Positions 1 to 8,202 of a DNA stretch of 64,000 nucleotides are shown here, piece after piece. The position numbers were made by a program, and so were the translations under genes. The notes beneath the pieces are model-generated. The model was not told the DNA's origin. It was given only the letters and a program-made list of their open reading frames with translations, and searched no databases. Location: assembly GCA_963709185.1 (NCBI GenBank), contig CAVPVQ010000024.1:664702-728701 (forward strand), given 5' to 3'. Origin of the DNA: Roseiarcus sp963709185 (lineage in GTDB: Bacteria; Pseudomonadota; Alphaproteobacteria; Rhizobiales; Beijerinckiaceae). The first letter of the stretch is position 1. Each line of letters starts with the position of its first letter.

Positions 1-2
1 TG

Positions 3-488
3 CAGAGCTTTGTCACCGACCTGTGCTACGGCGTTATTCTTGTCTTGTCCCTGCTGATCACCGTCGCGCTGCCGCACCTTCAGTCGCGGCTGCGATATGT
101 GTCGCCGCTTCTTTTCTTCGTGGCGCTGTCCGTCGTCATCCTCGGCGTCATTCTTCATGTCACCTATGACTACGCCGCCCTCTCGACCGCGCAGAATGCC
201 GCGTCGCTGGCGTCGGCGTCGCCGCCTTTTGTATTTGAGGCCGCGCCGACGGCGACGGTGGGCGTCGGGACGCCCCTCTACATCCGGGCGATCGTTTTTG
301 CGGTGATCCTGATCGTTTCGATTCCCGTGCTGTTGCGCGCGCTGGTGTCGCAGTCGGGCCGCCAGACGCTCGGTCCGGTGGTGTTCGTCGTCGTCGCCGC
401 GGCGTTGCTTCTCGGGGTCTACGCCGTCCGCCATCCCGATCGATTGGGAATCCTCCTCGGCCCCGCCGCGATCGCGAGGTCGCAATGA
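3..488 (+). CDS. Membrane protein, 5' end outside window
   Basis: The reading frame is open from the window edge and its last four bases overlap the start of the ABC permease gene (ATGA), so it is very probably the preceding gene of the same operon. The visible part has about four hydrophobic segments: a partial first one, one near 'SPLLFFVALSVVILGV', one near 'IRAIVFAVILIVSIPV' and one near 'VVFVVVAAALLLGV'. A Ser/Ala-rich linker separates the second and third. I do not recognise the family. A second permease or an accessory membrane subunit of the same transporter is possible, but that rests on position alone. A TTG at 45 is an internal possible start, but nothing suggests the gene begins there. 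Confidence 0.6.
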   Translation, partial: QSFVTDLCYGVILVLSLLITVALPHLQSRLRYVSPLLFFVALSVVILGVILHVTYDYAALSTAQNAASLASASPPFVFEAAPTATVGVGTPLYIRAIVFAVILIVSIPVLLRALVSQSGRQTLGPVVFVVVAAALLLGVYAVRHPDRLGILLGPAAIARSQ

Positions 489-1906
489 GCATGCCGGCCG
501 TCAATGTGATCGCTTCGACCCGGTCGCAATCGCCCTTGATCAAATGGCTTGGCCTGGTTGTGGCGGCGATCGTCTCGGGCGCGGGCGTGGCGCTTGGCTT
601 CTGGCAGCAGATGCCCGCCCAGCAGGTCATCTTCTACGGCGCCGCGACATTCGCGCTTGTCGCGTGGCTTTGGCGCTTATACACGGCGCGGGCCGCCGAG
701 GCCGGCGTCAGCGACCCGGTCGCCGGAACGCAGGTCGCGTTGGCGGAGTCCCGCTCGACGAGCAGCGAGTTTCGCGCTTTTGTCGTCAGGAACAGAGTCC
801 TGATCGTCTGTGCGCTGGTTCTGATTCTCGCCTTCGCGATCGTCTCGGCGGCGTTTCCCGCCTTCTTCACCGTGATCAACATTATCTCGGCGCTGATCCT
901 GCTGGCCTTGCTGATCCTGGCGATGACCGTCAGCAAGTTCATGGCGGAAAACCGCAGCGCCTTCATCGGCGTTACGGTGCTGGTCGGCCTGTTTGCCGTG
1001 GGCGCGATGCAAATCCCGGGCTTCTCGTCCGCCTTCAACATCAAGTCGATGCTGCTTTTCGCGTCGTTCCTGGGGCTGGCCTGCGTCGGTCAGACGCTGG
1101 TCGCGCTGCTTGGCGGGCTCGATCTGTCCATTCCGTTCGTGATCGGCGCCGCGAATGTGGGACTGCTTTACATTATTGGCCTGGGCGTCCCCTCCTGGAT
1201 CGCCGTCATCCTCGTCCTGCTGCTGGGCGCCCTGATTGGCGTGATCAACGGCTTCCTCAGTTTCCCGCTGCAGGGTCAGGCGCTCATCCTGACGCTCGGC
1301 ACAGGCTTTGCCGTTTCCGGCGTCACGCAGATCCTGACCAGCATCGGCAGTTCTTTCGCCGGCAATGTTTTTGGCACGGTGCCCTTCTGGCTCAAGAATA
1401 TCGCCGCCATGAATGGCACGATCCTCGGCCTCAAATTGCCGCCGGCGATCGTCATCTGGATCGCCGTCGCGATCTTCCTGATCCTGGGCATGCGCCACAC
1501 ATATTATGGGCGCTATCTCTACGCTTTGGGCGGCAACCGGACCTCCGCCGCGCGTCTTTCGATTTCCGAGCGCAAATATTGGGTGGCGGTCTATGCGGTC
1601 AGCGGCTGCGTCTCGGCCTTGACCGGCGAGCTTCTGTTGGGGTGGAGCGGCGGCGGATTCATCGGCGTCGGCCAGCCCTATCTGTTCATGACGCTGGCGG
1701 CGGTGGTCGTCGGCGGCACGTCGCTGCTCGGCGGCTACGGCGGCTACGGCTTTACGGTTATCGGCGTCCTCGTCCTCCAGGTGCTGACCTCCTTTCTGGT
1801 CGGCATCGGCCTCAAGTTCGAATGGCAGCAATTCATTTTTGGCGTGCTGATCCTGCCAATGGTCGCCCTGTATGCCCGCTCGCCCCATGTGAGGTCACAG
1901 ATATGA
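485..1906 (+). CDS. ABC transporter permease, ribose/RbsC type (BPD_transp_2)
   Basis: The 473-aa inner-membrane permease belongs to the family that moves sugars and related small solutes with a periplasmic binding protein and an ATPase, neither of which is in the window. The family signature around 'GGLDLSIPFVIG' is present near residues 210-225, followed by the usual 'GLINGFL'-like loop (here GVINGFL) and the conserved 'GGTSLLGGYGG' near residue 410. Compared with RbsC (about 320 aa) it carries an N-terminal extension of roughly 100 residues with two extra hydrophobic segments. It starts with an ATGA overlap on the preceding gene, so translation is probably coupled. Its substrate cannot be read from the sequence. 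Confidence 0.9.
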   Translation: MSMPAVNVIASTRSQSPLIKWLGLVVAAIVSGAGVALGFWQQMPAQQVIFYGAATFALVAWLWRLYTARAAEAGVSDPVAGTQVALAESRSTSSEFRAFVVRNRVLIVCALVLILAFAIVSAAFPAFFTVINIISALILLALLILAMTVSKFMAENRSAFIGVTVLVGLFAVGAMQIPGFSSAFNIKSMLLFASFLGLACVGQTLVALLGGLDLSIPFVIGAANVGLLYIIGLGVPSWIAVILVLLLGALIGVINGFLSFPLQGQALILTLGTGFAVSGVTQILTSIGSSFAGNVFGTVPFWLKNIAAMNGTILGLKLPPAIVIWIAVAIFLILGMRHTYYGRYLYALGGNRTSAARLSISERKYWVAVYAVSGCVSALTGELLLGWSGGGFIGVGQPYLFMTLAAVVVGGTSLLGGYGGYGFTVIGVLVLQVLTSFLVGIGLKFEWQQFIFGVLILPMVALYARSPHVRSQI

Positions 1907-1986
1907 GGGTCATATCGGCGACATCGCGGGTTCGAACCGCGGAGAGCGCCGCCACCCCTATTCCATCGAAAGGTTCCGGATCGTGA
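1903..1986 (+). CDS. Possible 27-aa coupling micro-ORF
   Basis: An ATG overlaps the permease stop codon (ATGA at 1903-1906). The frame runs 27 codons and ends in a TGA inside the GTGA that also holds the opsin start (1983-1986). The peptide begins MRVISATSRVR and is Ser/Thr/Ala rich without recognisable motifs. The two exact overlaps tile the gap between permease and opsin, which would let ribosomes re-initiate from one gene to the next. The peptide itself may be meaningless; coding status is uncertain. Confidence 0.25.
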   Translation: MRVISATSRVRTAESAATPIPSKGSGS

Positions 1987-2699
1987 ATGTCAGCGCCCTC
2001 CAGACCGCGGATATCGTAGGCGGAAGCTTTACACTCGCCCTGCTCGGCATGATCGGCGCCGCGGTTCTCCTGCTGCTGGCGACCGGTTGGGTCGGCCGCG
2101 CGTGGAAGCTGCCGGTGGCGCTGGCGGCGATCGTCGTGCTCGTCGCCGCGGCGGACTATTTCGAAGCGCGCGAAGTATGGCTGGCGACCAAGCAGGCGCC
2201 GGTCATCTATCGCTACTCCGCCTGGATGATCACCATTCCGGTGCAGGTGCTCACCCTCTATTTCTTCGTCGCAACGGTCGGCGCCCCGAGCGCCGCGCTA
2301 TTCTGGCGCCTGCTTGTGGTGTCGGTGTTCACCGTGCTCGTGCGCTATCTCGGCGAAGCGGGGTTCACCCATGCAGCGTTGAGCTTTCTTATCGGCATCG
2401 TCGGCTGGCTCTATATCCTCGGCGAATGCTTCTTCGGCCAGATGAACGAAATCGTCGACCGCAGCGAGGATGAAGTCCTGCAGCGCGGCTACTTCTGGCT
2501 GCGCCTGATCGTGACGATCGGGTGGGCGATCTATCCGTTGAGCGATTTCATAGCCAATTTTGCGGGCGGCGCGGACGGCGGCGGACGCGCCCTCGCCTTC
2601 AATCTTGCCGATTTTGTGAACCGGATCGGATTCGGGTTGGCCATTCTCGCCGTCGCCATGAACGCCGCCGCGGCCAGGACGCAGACGACCAGCCGATAG
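1983..2699 (+). CDS. Type-1 (microbial) opsin-like protein lacking the Schiff-base lysine
   Basis: The 238-aa protein has seven predicted membrane helices and aligns along its length with proteorhodopsin. Helix C carries 'YRYSAWMITIP' (residues 76-86), matching 'FRYIDWLLTVP', and helices F-G carry 'GWAIYPLSDF' (180-189) and 'NLADFVNRIGFG' (207-218), matching 'GWAIYP' and 'NLADFVNKILFG'. Arg77, Thr84, Pro86 and Asp210 are retained (bacteriorhodopsin Arg82, Thr89, Pro91, Asp212). The retinal-binding lysine is Arg214 (codon CGG, 2622-2624), the primary counterion aspartate is Ala80, and the proton-donor position is Thr91. The residue aligned with proteorhodopsin His75 is Asp58. It cannot form the usual retinal Schiff base, so a light-driven pump is unlikely; a sensory, structural or ligand-binding role is open. 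The start is GTG 1983, with AAGG about 10 bases upstream, overlapping the preceding micro-ORF stop. Confidence 0.88.
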   Translation: MNVSALQTADIVGGSFTLALLGMIGAAVLLLLATGWVGRAWKLPVALAAIVVLVAAADYFEAREVWLATKQAPVIYRYSAWMITIPVQVLTLYFFVATVGAPSAALFWRLLVVSVFTVLVRYLGEAGFTHAALSFLIGIVGWLYILGECFFGQMNEIVDRSEDEVLQRGYFWLRLIVTIGWAIYPLSDFIANFAGGADGGGRALAFNLADFVNRIGFGLAILAVAMNAAAARTQTTSR

Positions 2700-2729
2700 A
2701 ATTCAGGCCGCAGGTTTGGGAGTAGACCG

Positions 2730-4449
2730 ATGAACGGTGGGGACATCATTGCAATTGTTATCCTGGCGGCGATCGTCATCGCGGTGCTCGCCTACCTCCT
2801 GCACTGGCTCTACCGGCGCTCGTCGAAGGATGTGTCCTTTGTCCGCACCGGCCTCGGCGGCGAAAAGGTGGTGATGGGCGGCGGCGCTCTCGTTCTGCCG
2901 ATCGTGCACGACGTCACCGACGTCAGCATGAACACGCTGCGCCTCGAAGTGCAGCGGACGCGCGAAAAGGCGCTCATCACCCGGGACCGCATGCGCATCG
3001 AGTTGCAGGTGGAGTTCTATGTGCGGGTGATGCCGAATGCCGAATCGATCGCCGCGGCGGCCCGCACGCTCGGCCACCGCACGATGAACCCGGAGAACCT
3101 TCGCGACCTTGTCCAGGGCCGCTTCGTCGACGCGATGGGCGCGGCCGCCGCCTCCATGACCATGGAGCACATCCATGAAAAGCGCGCCGATTTCATCAAG
3201 CTGGTGCGCGCCCAGGTCGCCGAACTCTCTGACCCAGAACGGCATGGAGCTCGAGGCGGTGTCGTTGACCAATCTCGACCAGGCCGACATGAAGCTCTTC
3301 AATCCACTGAATGCATTCGACGCGGAGGGTCTTACGCGACTGACCGAGGAGATCGAATCGCGCAAGAAGATTCGCAACGACATCGAACAGGATACGATGA
3401 TCGCGATGCGCCAGAAAAATCTCGAGGCGGAAAAGATCGCGCTCAATATCCAGCGCGACGGCGAATATGCGCGGTTGGAGCAGGACCGCGAGGTGGCGGT
3501 GCGCCGCTCGCAGCAGCGCGCCGAGGTCTCTCGCGAGAAGACCGAGCGCGAGCGCGAGATCGAGGAAGCCGAGATTCGCGCCCGCGAAGAGATCGAAAAA
3601 TCGCGCCTTGCGCAGGAAAGGGCGGTCGACATCGAACGCGTCCGGCGCGAGCAGGACCTGGAGCGGATGGAGATCGAGCGTCAGAAGCAGCGGCAGATCG
3701 AGGAGCATGACAGCGTCATCGCCATCGCCAACAAGTCCAGGGAGCAGTCGGAAGCCCAGACCGAGGCGGAGGCGGCGCGCGCGCTGATGGTCGAAGCGCA
3801 GGAGCGCGTCGCCACGATCCGCGAGACGGAGGTCGCCGAACGGCGCAAGCGCATCGCGGTCATCGCCGCGTCGCAGGCGGCCGAGAGCGAAGCCGTCAAA
3901 ATGCAGATTCTCGCCGAAGCGTCGAAGAAGGCGGCGACCGACAAGGCCCAGGCGGACGGAATCGAAGTCGCCGCGCTCAAGGTCCGCAATGACGTCGAGG
4001 CGGAAGGCAAGCGCCAATTGAACGAGGCGGAGAATCTTCGCTCCGACGCCAATCGTCGCAGCTCGCTGCATCGGCAATTGGTCGAGAACCTCCCGGCGAT
4101 CATTCGCGAAAGCGTCAAGCCGATGGAAAGGATTGACTCGATCAAGATCCTCCAGGTCGACGGGATGCCGGGCTTCAGCAACGGCGCCGGCGGCGGCGGC
4201 GCGACGGGCGCGACGGCGGAAGGCTCGCCTCCGGCCGACGGCGCCGGCCGCGCCGCGAATCTGGCGGAAAGCGTCGTCAACTCGGCGCTGCGCTATCGCG
4301 CGCAGGCGCCTTTCGTCGAAACGCTGCTCAACGAGATCGGGTTGTCGGCGCAATCGATCAACCTCGAGGGCCTCCAGGGTCTTTCGAAGACCGACTATTC
4401 CGGCGCCAAGCCGGCTCCTGGAAAACTGCCGCGGGCGGGCGGCAATTGA
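2730..4449 (+). pseudogene. Flotillin/YqiK-like SPFH protein, single-base frameshift
   Basis: Flotillins are membrane-anchored scaffolds of lipid microdomains. The N-terminus has one membrane helix (residues 6-28) and then an SPFH domain ('KVVMGGGALVLPIVHDV', 'EFYVRVMPN'). The frame is lost at 3226-3230 and resumes one base later as 'LTQNGMELEAVSLTNLDQ', the expected continuation of the SPFH domain. A long Glu/Arg/Gln-rich coiled coil follows (about 3330-4030), then a Gly/Ala linker and a C-terminal helical segment. Removing one T from 'ctctct' gives a continuous protein of about 572 aa, similar in length to YqiK. The gene lies 30 bp after the opsin in the same orientation. Either the sequence has one extra base or the gene is broken; both halves remain otherwise free of damage. 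Confidence 0.8.
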
Positions 4450-4520
4450 ACGATGCTCACGAGAGCCGCGTCGTGGAGGCGGCGCCTCAATAAACCGGGA
4501 GCGTGGGTGGAGATGCTGAA

Positions 4521-4943
4521 GTGACGGACGAGGCCCACGGCGAAGCCGATCTCGAGAACAGGCTGGCGGTGCTGACGAACTGGAGCTTCTTGGGCAGCTT
4601 CGGGGTGTGCTTCGTGTTGTCGGGTTTTGCCGAGAGCCAGTATCTGGTCGGTCTGGCGGGCTTCGCCCTGATTGGCGTCGCCTTCGTCTCCCACCTCATC
4701 ATCAATCGCATCTTCGGAACGTCGTTCCGCGATGGCGAGGTCACGACGGCGGTCGCGGCTTTCGGCGTCGCCCTTCTGGCGTTCGTGCTGGCGTGGATTG
4801 TCGCGCCCGGCATGGATCGACCCCGCGTCTGGCTTGGCCTGACTGGCGCCGCGCTCGGCGTCGGGGGTCTGTTCGCCTACCTCACGGCGCGGTTTGGCCT
4901 GATCAACTCCTTTTCGATGTTCCATATCAAGAGCCAGCCCTGA
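4521..4943 (+). CDS. Small integral membrane protein, unknown function
   Basis: About 140 aa with four predicted membrane segments ('WSFLGSFGVCFVLSG', 'YLVGLAGFALIGVAFVSHLI', 'AVAAFGVALLAFVLAWIV', 'WLGLTGAALGVGGLFAYL') after a short acidic N-terminus. I chose GTG 4521 because GGAG (4508-4511) lies nine bases upstream; an in-frame GTG at 4503 is an alternative. It sits between the SPFH gene and the symporter on the same strand. Small membrane partners are common next to SPFH genes, but this one lacks the NfeD/OB-fold character of the usual partner. I do not recognise the family. Confidence 0.7.
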   Translation: MTDEAHGEADLENRLAVLTNWSFLGSFGVCFVLSGFAESQYLVGLAGFALIGVAFVSHLIINRIFGTSFRDGEVTTAVAAFGVALLAFVLAWIVAPGMDRPRVWLGLTGAALGVGGLFAYLTARFGLINSFSMFHIKSQP

Positions 4944-5017
4944 GATGCCGGAGAAGCGCTTCCCAGCCAAGGCAAGAAGCGAGCGGCGGCGGCGCGGTTG
5001 CGTGAGGACGCACGGGA

Positions 5018-6985
5018 ATGTCTGAGCGAACCGTCTGGCTCCTCGTCGCTCTCGCGCTGTACACGGCGTTCTGTCTGTATTGGGGCGTAGCGGTCGCGAG
5101 CCAGTCGCGGGACGCCAAAAGCTTCTTCCTCGCCGATCGACGCCTGCCGGCCTGGATCTTCGTGCTCGCGGCGACCGGCGTTTCCTTTTCCGCCTGGATC
5201 TTTCTCGGTCATCCCGACATCGTCTATCGCGACGGGTTCTCCTTCGCACAGGTCTCGCTATGCGCCATCACCATTCCGCTCGGCGGCGTATTGGCGCTGA
5301 AACGCCAGTGGATGCTCGGCAAGCGTTATGGCTTTGTGACGCCGGGAGAAATGCTCGGCGAGTACTACGACAGCGAACTCCTGCGGATTCTCGTTCTGGT
5401 CATCGCGTTGATCTTCGCGGTGCCGTTCACCGGCATGCAGATCAGCGCGGCGGGCAGCCTGCTCGCCTATATTTCGAACGGCGCAGTCGACCGGGTCAGC
5501 GCGATGTGGCTGCTCAGCGGCGTGGTTTTCGTCTATGTCGCCTTCGGCGGCTTGCGCGCGGCGGTCTACGTCGGAGCCTTGCAGACTCTGCTGCTCGGGG
5601 CCGGCATCGTCGCGGTCGGGGTGATCGTCTATTGGCAAGCGGGAGGTTTTGCGGCCTTCAACGTCGCGCTTTCCAACCTTGGCGCGAGCGGCGCGCTCGG
5701 AGCCAATCCGTTCGAGATACCCGGCGTCATGGTCTTCAACCGCGGTCTCGGCGTCGAGGCGCCCGTGGGAGGCGTCTGGACCGCGTCGATGATCCTCAGC
5801 TACTGCCTGGCGCTGATGGGTCTGCAATTGACGCCGTCGTTCAGCGTGCTCGCCTTCGCCGCGCGCAGCCCCAAAGGGTTCGTCGCGCAACAGACCTGGG
5901 CGAGCGCGGCGATCATGGGCGCGATTCTCATGATCTTTTCAGCGGCGCAGGGCCTGGGCGCGCATCTCGAGCCGGGCGCCGATCGCGACACGGGCGGCGT
6001 CGGCGCGGTTGCCTTGATCATCGCTTCGATCGGCGCGCGGGCGCCATGGTTTCTCGCGCTGCTGGGCGTGTGCGCCCTCGCGGCGGCGCAGGGCCTGGTG
6101 GCGCTTCAGTTGTCGGCCACGAGCACGATCGTGGTGCGCGACTTCTATCGACGATACGTCGCTCCGGATCTTGATGTCGAGGGCCAGAGACTTTACGCGC
6201 GCGTGACGATGGCGTTGCTGCTGGTTATCTCCCTCGCTGTCGCCACCTTCGCTCCGGACGCGCAAGCGGAGCTTGGCGCGCTCGCGCTCGGCTTCGGCTT
6301 GCAGCTTCTTCCCACGCTTGTCGGCCTCTGCTGGCTGCGCTGGATTACCAGGGAAGGCGCGATGGTCGGGCTGGCCTTTGGTCTCCTGGCGGTCGTCTTC
6401 ACCGAGAAGTTCGGCCTGTCGCTCGCTGAATTCGTCGGCGTTCATCTGCCCTGGGGACGCTGGCCGTGGACGGTGCATTCCGCGGGATGGGGCATCATTT
6501 GCAATGTCGTCGCCTGCGTCGTGATTTCGGCGATCAGCCAGCGCGATGGCGAGCGGGCGCGGCGCGGCGGATACCACGCGTTTCTCACCGCCTACGATTC
6601 AGATTTCGTGACGCCCTATCACCTGAGACAGCTAGCCTGGGCGGGCGCGTTGGCCTGGCTGTTTCTGGCGATCGGTCCTGGCGCTCTCTACGGCAACTAC
6701 GCCTTCGGCGACCCCAAGGGGGCGCCCGCGACCTGGTATTTCGGCATGCCGTCGATCTGGGTCTGGCAGATCGCGTCATGGGCGGTCGGCGTTTTGCTGA
6801 TCTGGTTCCTCGCCAACCGGATCGGCATGTCGACGACGCCGATCCGATCGATCGAACTCCTCCCGCGTTCCAAAAGGCCGAGATCGAGCGTCGCGGCGCT
6901 GACCGAAAGCCAGATCCGCGGCTGGTTCTGGACAATTGTCGTGACGGCGGTGTTGGCGACCTTCGCCAACTGGGCGTTCGGCTGA
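5018..6985 (+). CDS. Sodium:solute symporter (SSS family)
   Basis: The 655-aa inner-membrane protein has the SSS layout of 13 or more helices. The N-terminus 'RDAKSFFLADRRLPAW' is the typical loop after helix 1, followed by 'TGVSFSAWIFLGHPDIVYRDG' and the core motif 'VAFGGLRAAVYVGALQTLLL' near residues 170-190. The C-terminal part (from about residue 500) adds further helices. The family couples Na+ entry to uptake of carboxylates, sugars, proline or similar solutes; substrate is not evident. It lies 74 bp after the small membrane gene and 34 bp before the alcohol dehydrogenase, which fits a catabolic uptake step for that gene group. Confidence 0.88.
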   Translation: MSERTVWLLVALALYTAFCLYWGVAVASQSRDAKSFFLADRRLPAWIFVLAATGVSFSAWIFLGHPDIVYRDGFSFAQVSLCAITIPLGGVLALKRQWMLGKRYGFVTPGEMLGEYYDSELLRILVLVIALIFAVPFTGMQISAAGSLLAYISNGAVDRVSAMWLLSGVVFVYVAFGGLRAAVYVGALQTLLLGAGIVAVGVIVYWQAGGFAAFNVALSNLGASGALGANPFEIPGVMVFNRGLGVEAPVGGVWTASMILSYCLALMGLQLTPSFSVLAFAARSPKGFVAQQTWASAAIMGAILMIFSAAQGLGAHLEPGADRDTGGVGAVALIIASIGARAPWFLALLGVCALAAAQGLVALQLSATSTIVVRDFYRRYVAPDLDVEGQRLYARVTMALLLVISLAVATFAPDAQAELGALALGFGLQLLPTLVGLCWLRWITREGAMVGLAFGLLAVVFTEKFGLSLAEFVGVHLPWGRWPWTVHSAGWGIICNVVACVVISAISQRDGERARRGGYHAFLTAYDSDFVTPYHLRQLAWAGALAWLFLAIGPGALYGNYAFGDPKGAPATWYFGMPSIWVWQIASWAVGVLLIWFLANRIGMSTTPIRSIELLPRSKRPRSSVAALTESQIRGWFWTIVVTAVLATFANWAFG

Positions 6986-7019
6986 CGGCCTGGCGCACGG
7001 ACATCGGAAGGGGAGAGGA

Positions 7020-8147
7020 ATGCGTATCAAAGCCGCCGTGCTGCGCCAGATGGGCCTGCCGGCTCCCTACGCCATATCCAGGCCGCTCGACATCGTCGAT
7101 GTCGATCTCGACGCGCCAGGCCGGGGCGAGGTTCTCGTCAAGATTCGGGCGGCTGGCCTATGCCACTCCGATCTCTCGGTCATCGACGGCAGCCGCCCCC
7201 GCCCGATGCCGATGGTCATTGGCCACGAGGCCGCCGGCGTCGTCGAGCAAACCGGCGAGGGCGTGGACGACCTTGTCGCCGGCGACCACGTCGTGCTCGT
7301 CTTCATGCCAAGCTGTGGACGCTGCCTGCCCTGCGCCACCGGGCGGCCGGCGCTTTGCGAGCCCGGCGCCAGGGCGAATGGCGCGGGTTCGTTGCTTCGA
7401 GGCGACAGGCGGCTGAAAATTGGCGGCGAACCGGTCAATCATCACATCGGCGTGTCGGCGTTTGCGCAATACGCCGTCGTCGCGCAGGAATCCTGCGTCA
7501 GGATTGATCGCGATTTGCCGTTTGAGCAAGCGGCGCTGTTCGGTTGCGCGGTGCTGACGGGGGTCGGCGCGGTCGTCAACACCGCCAAGGCTCCTCCCGG
7601 AAGTTCAGTCGGCGTCGTGGGGCTGGGGGGCGTCGGCCTGAGCGCGGTTCTCGGCGCGCTCGCATCCGGCGCCCGGCAGATCATCGCGGTCGACATTTCG
7701 GACGACAAGCTCGCCTTCGCCCGCCAACTCGGAGCGACCCACACGGTCAATGCGTCCAGTCCCAATGCTGTCCAGGAAATCAAACAACTGTCAGCCGGCG
7801 GCGTCGAGTTCTTTTTCGAAATGGCGGGCGCCGTGCCGGCGCTCGAACTCGCCTACGCCGGGACGGCGCGGGGCGGCGTCACGGTGACCGCCGGTCTTCC
7901 GCACCCCGATCGAAAGCTGTCGATCCAGGCCGTAAGCCTCGTCGCCGAAGAGCGAACGCTCAAGGGCTCGTATATCGGCTCGTGCGTGCCGCGCCGTGAT
8001 TTGCCGCGCTACGTCGCGCTGTTCCAATCGGGCAAACTGCAGGTCGACGCCCTGCTCACCCATCGGCTGCGTCTCGAAGACATCAATGAGGGGTTCGATC
8101 GGCTGCGCGACGGCGTCGGCGTGCGGCAAGTCATCGCGTTCGACTAG
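7020..8147 (+). CDS. Zinc-dependent alcohol dehydrogenase (MDR superfamily)
   Basis: The 375-aa cytoplasmic oxidoreductase has both zinc sites of medium-chain dehydrogenases. The catalytic ligands are Cys48 ('AGLCHSD') and His69-Glu70 ('GHEAAG'). The structural set is Cys99, Cys102, Cys105 and Cys113 ('PSCGRCLPCATGRPALC'). The Rossmann fold shows 'GLGGVG' and ends its second strand in Asp ('IIAVDISDDK'), favouring NAD+ over NADP+. The C-terminus 'LEDINEGFDRLRDG' is typical of the class III-related branch. ATG 7020 follows 'ggggagagga', a strong ribosome binding site. Oxidation of a primary or secondary alcohol imported by the neighbouring transporters is a reasonable guess. Confidence 0.92.
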   Translation: MRIKAAVLRQMGLPAPYAISRPLDIVDVDLDAPGRGEVLVKIRAAGLCHSDLSVIDGSRPRPMPMVIGHEAAGVVEQTGEGVDDLVAGDHVVLVFMPSCGRCLPCATGRPALCEPGARANGAGSLLRGDRRLKIGGEPVNHHIGVSAFAQYAVVAQESCVRIDRDLPFEQAALFGCAVLTGVGAVVNTAKAPPGSSVGVVGLGGVGLSAVLGALASGARQIIAVDISDDKLAFARQLGATHTVNASSPNAVQEIKQLSAGGVEFFFEMAGAVPALELAYAGTARGGVTVTAGLPHPDRKLSIQAVSLVAEERTLKGSYIGSCVPRRDLPRYVALFQSGKLQVDALLTHRLRLEDINEGFDRLRDGVGVRQVIAFD

Positions 8148-8202
8148 AGTTGCAGCCGCCGATTCGGCCTCACCGCCCGGCGAAAGACAAGGATCCCGAT
8201 TG

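Noticed and set aside
677..1888. Long antisense frame (403 aa) over the ABC permease
   Set aside because: Its Asp/Gln/Arg-rich sequence is the shadow of a GC-rich membrane-protein gene whose plus-strand frame has clear family motifs.
3196..4353. 385-aa minus-strand frame over the flotillin coiled coil
   Set aside because: Highly repetitive Arg/Leu/Phe composition mirrors the Glu/Arg-rich coiled coil; no start signal and no domain.
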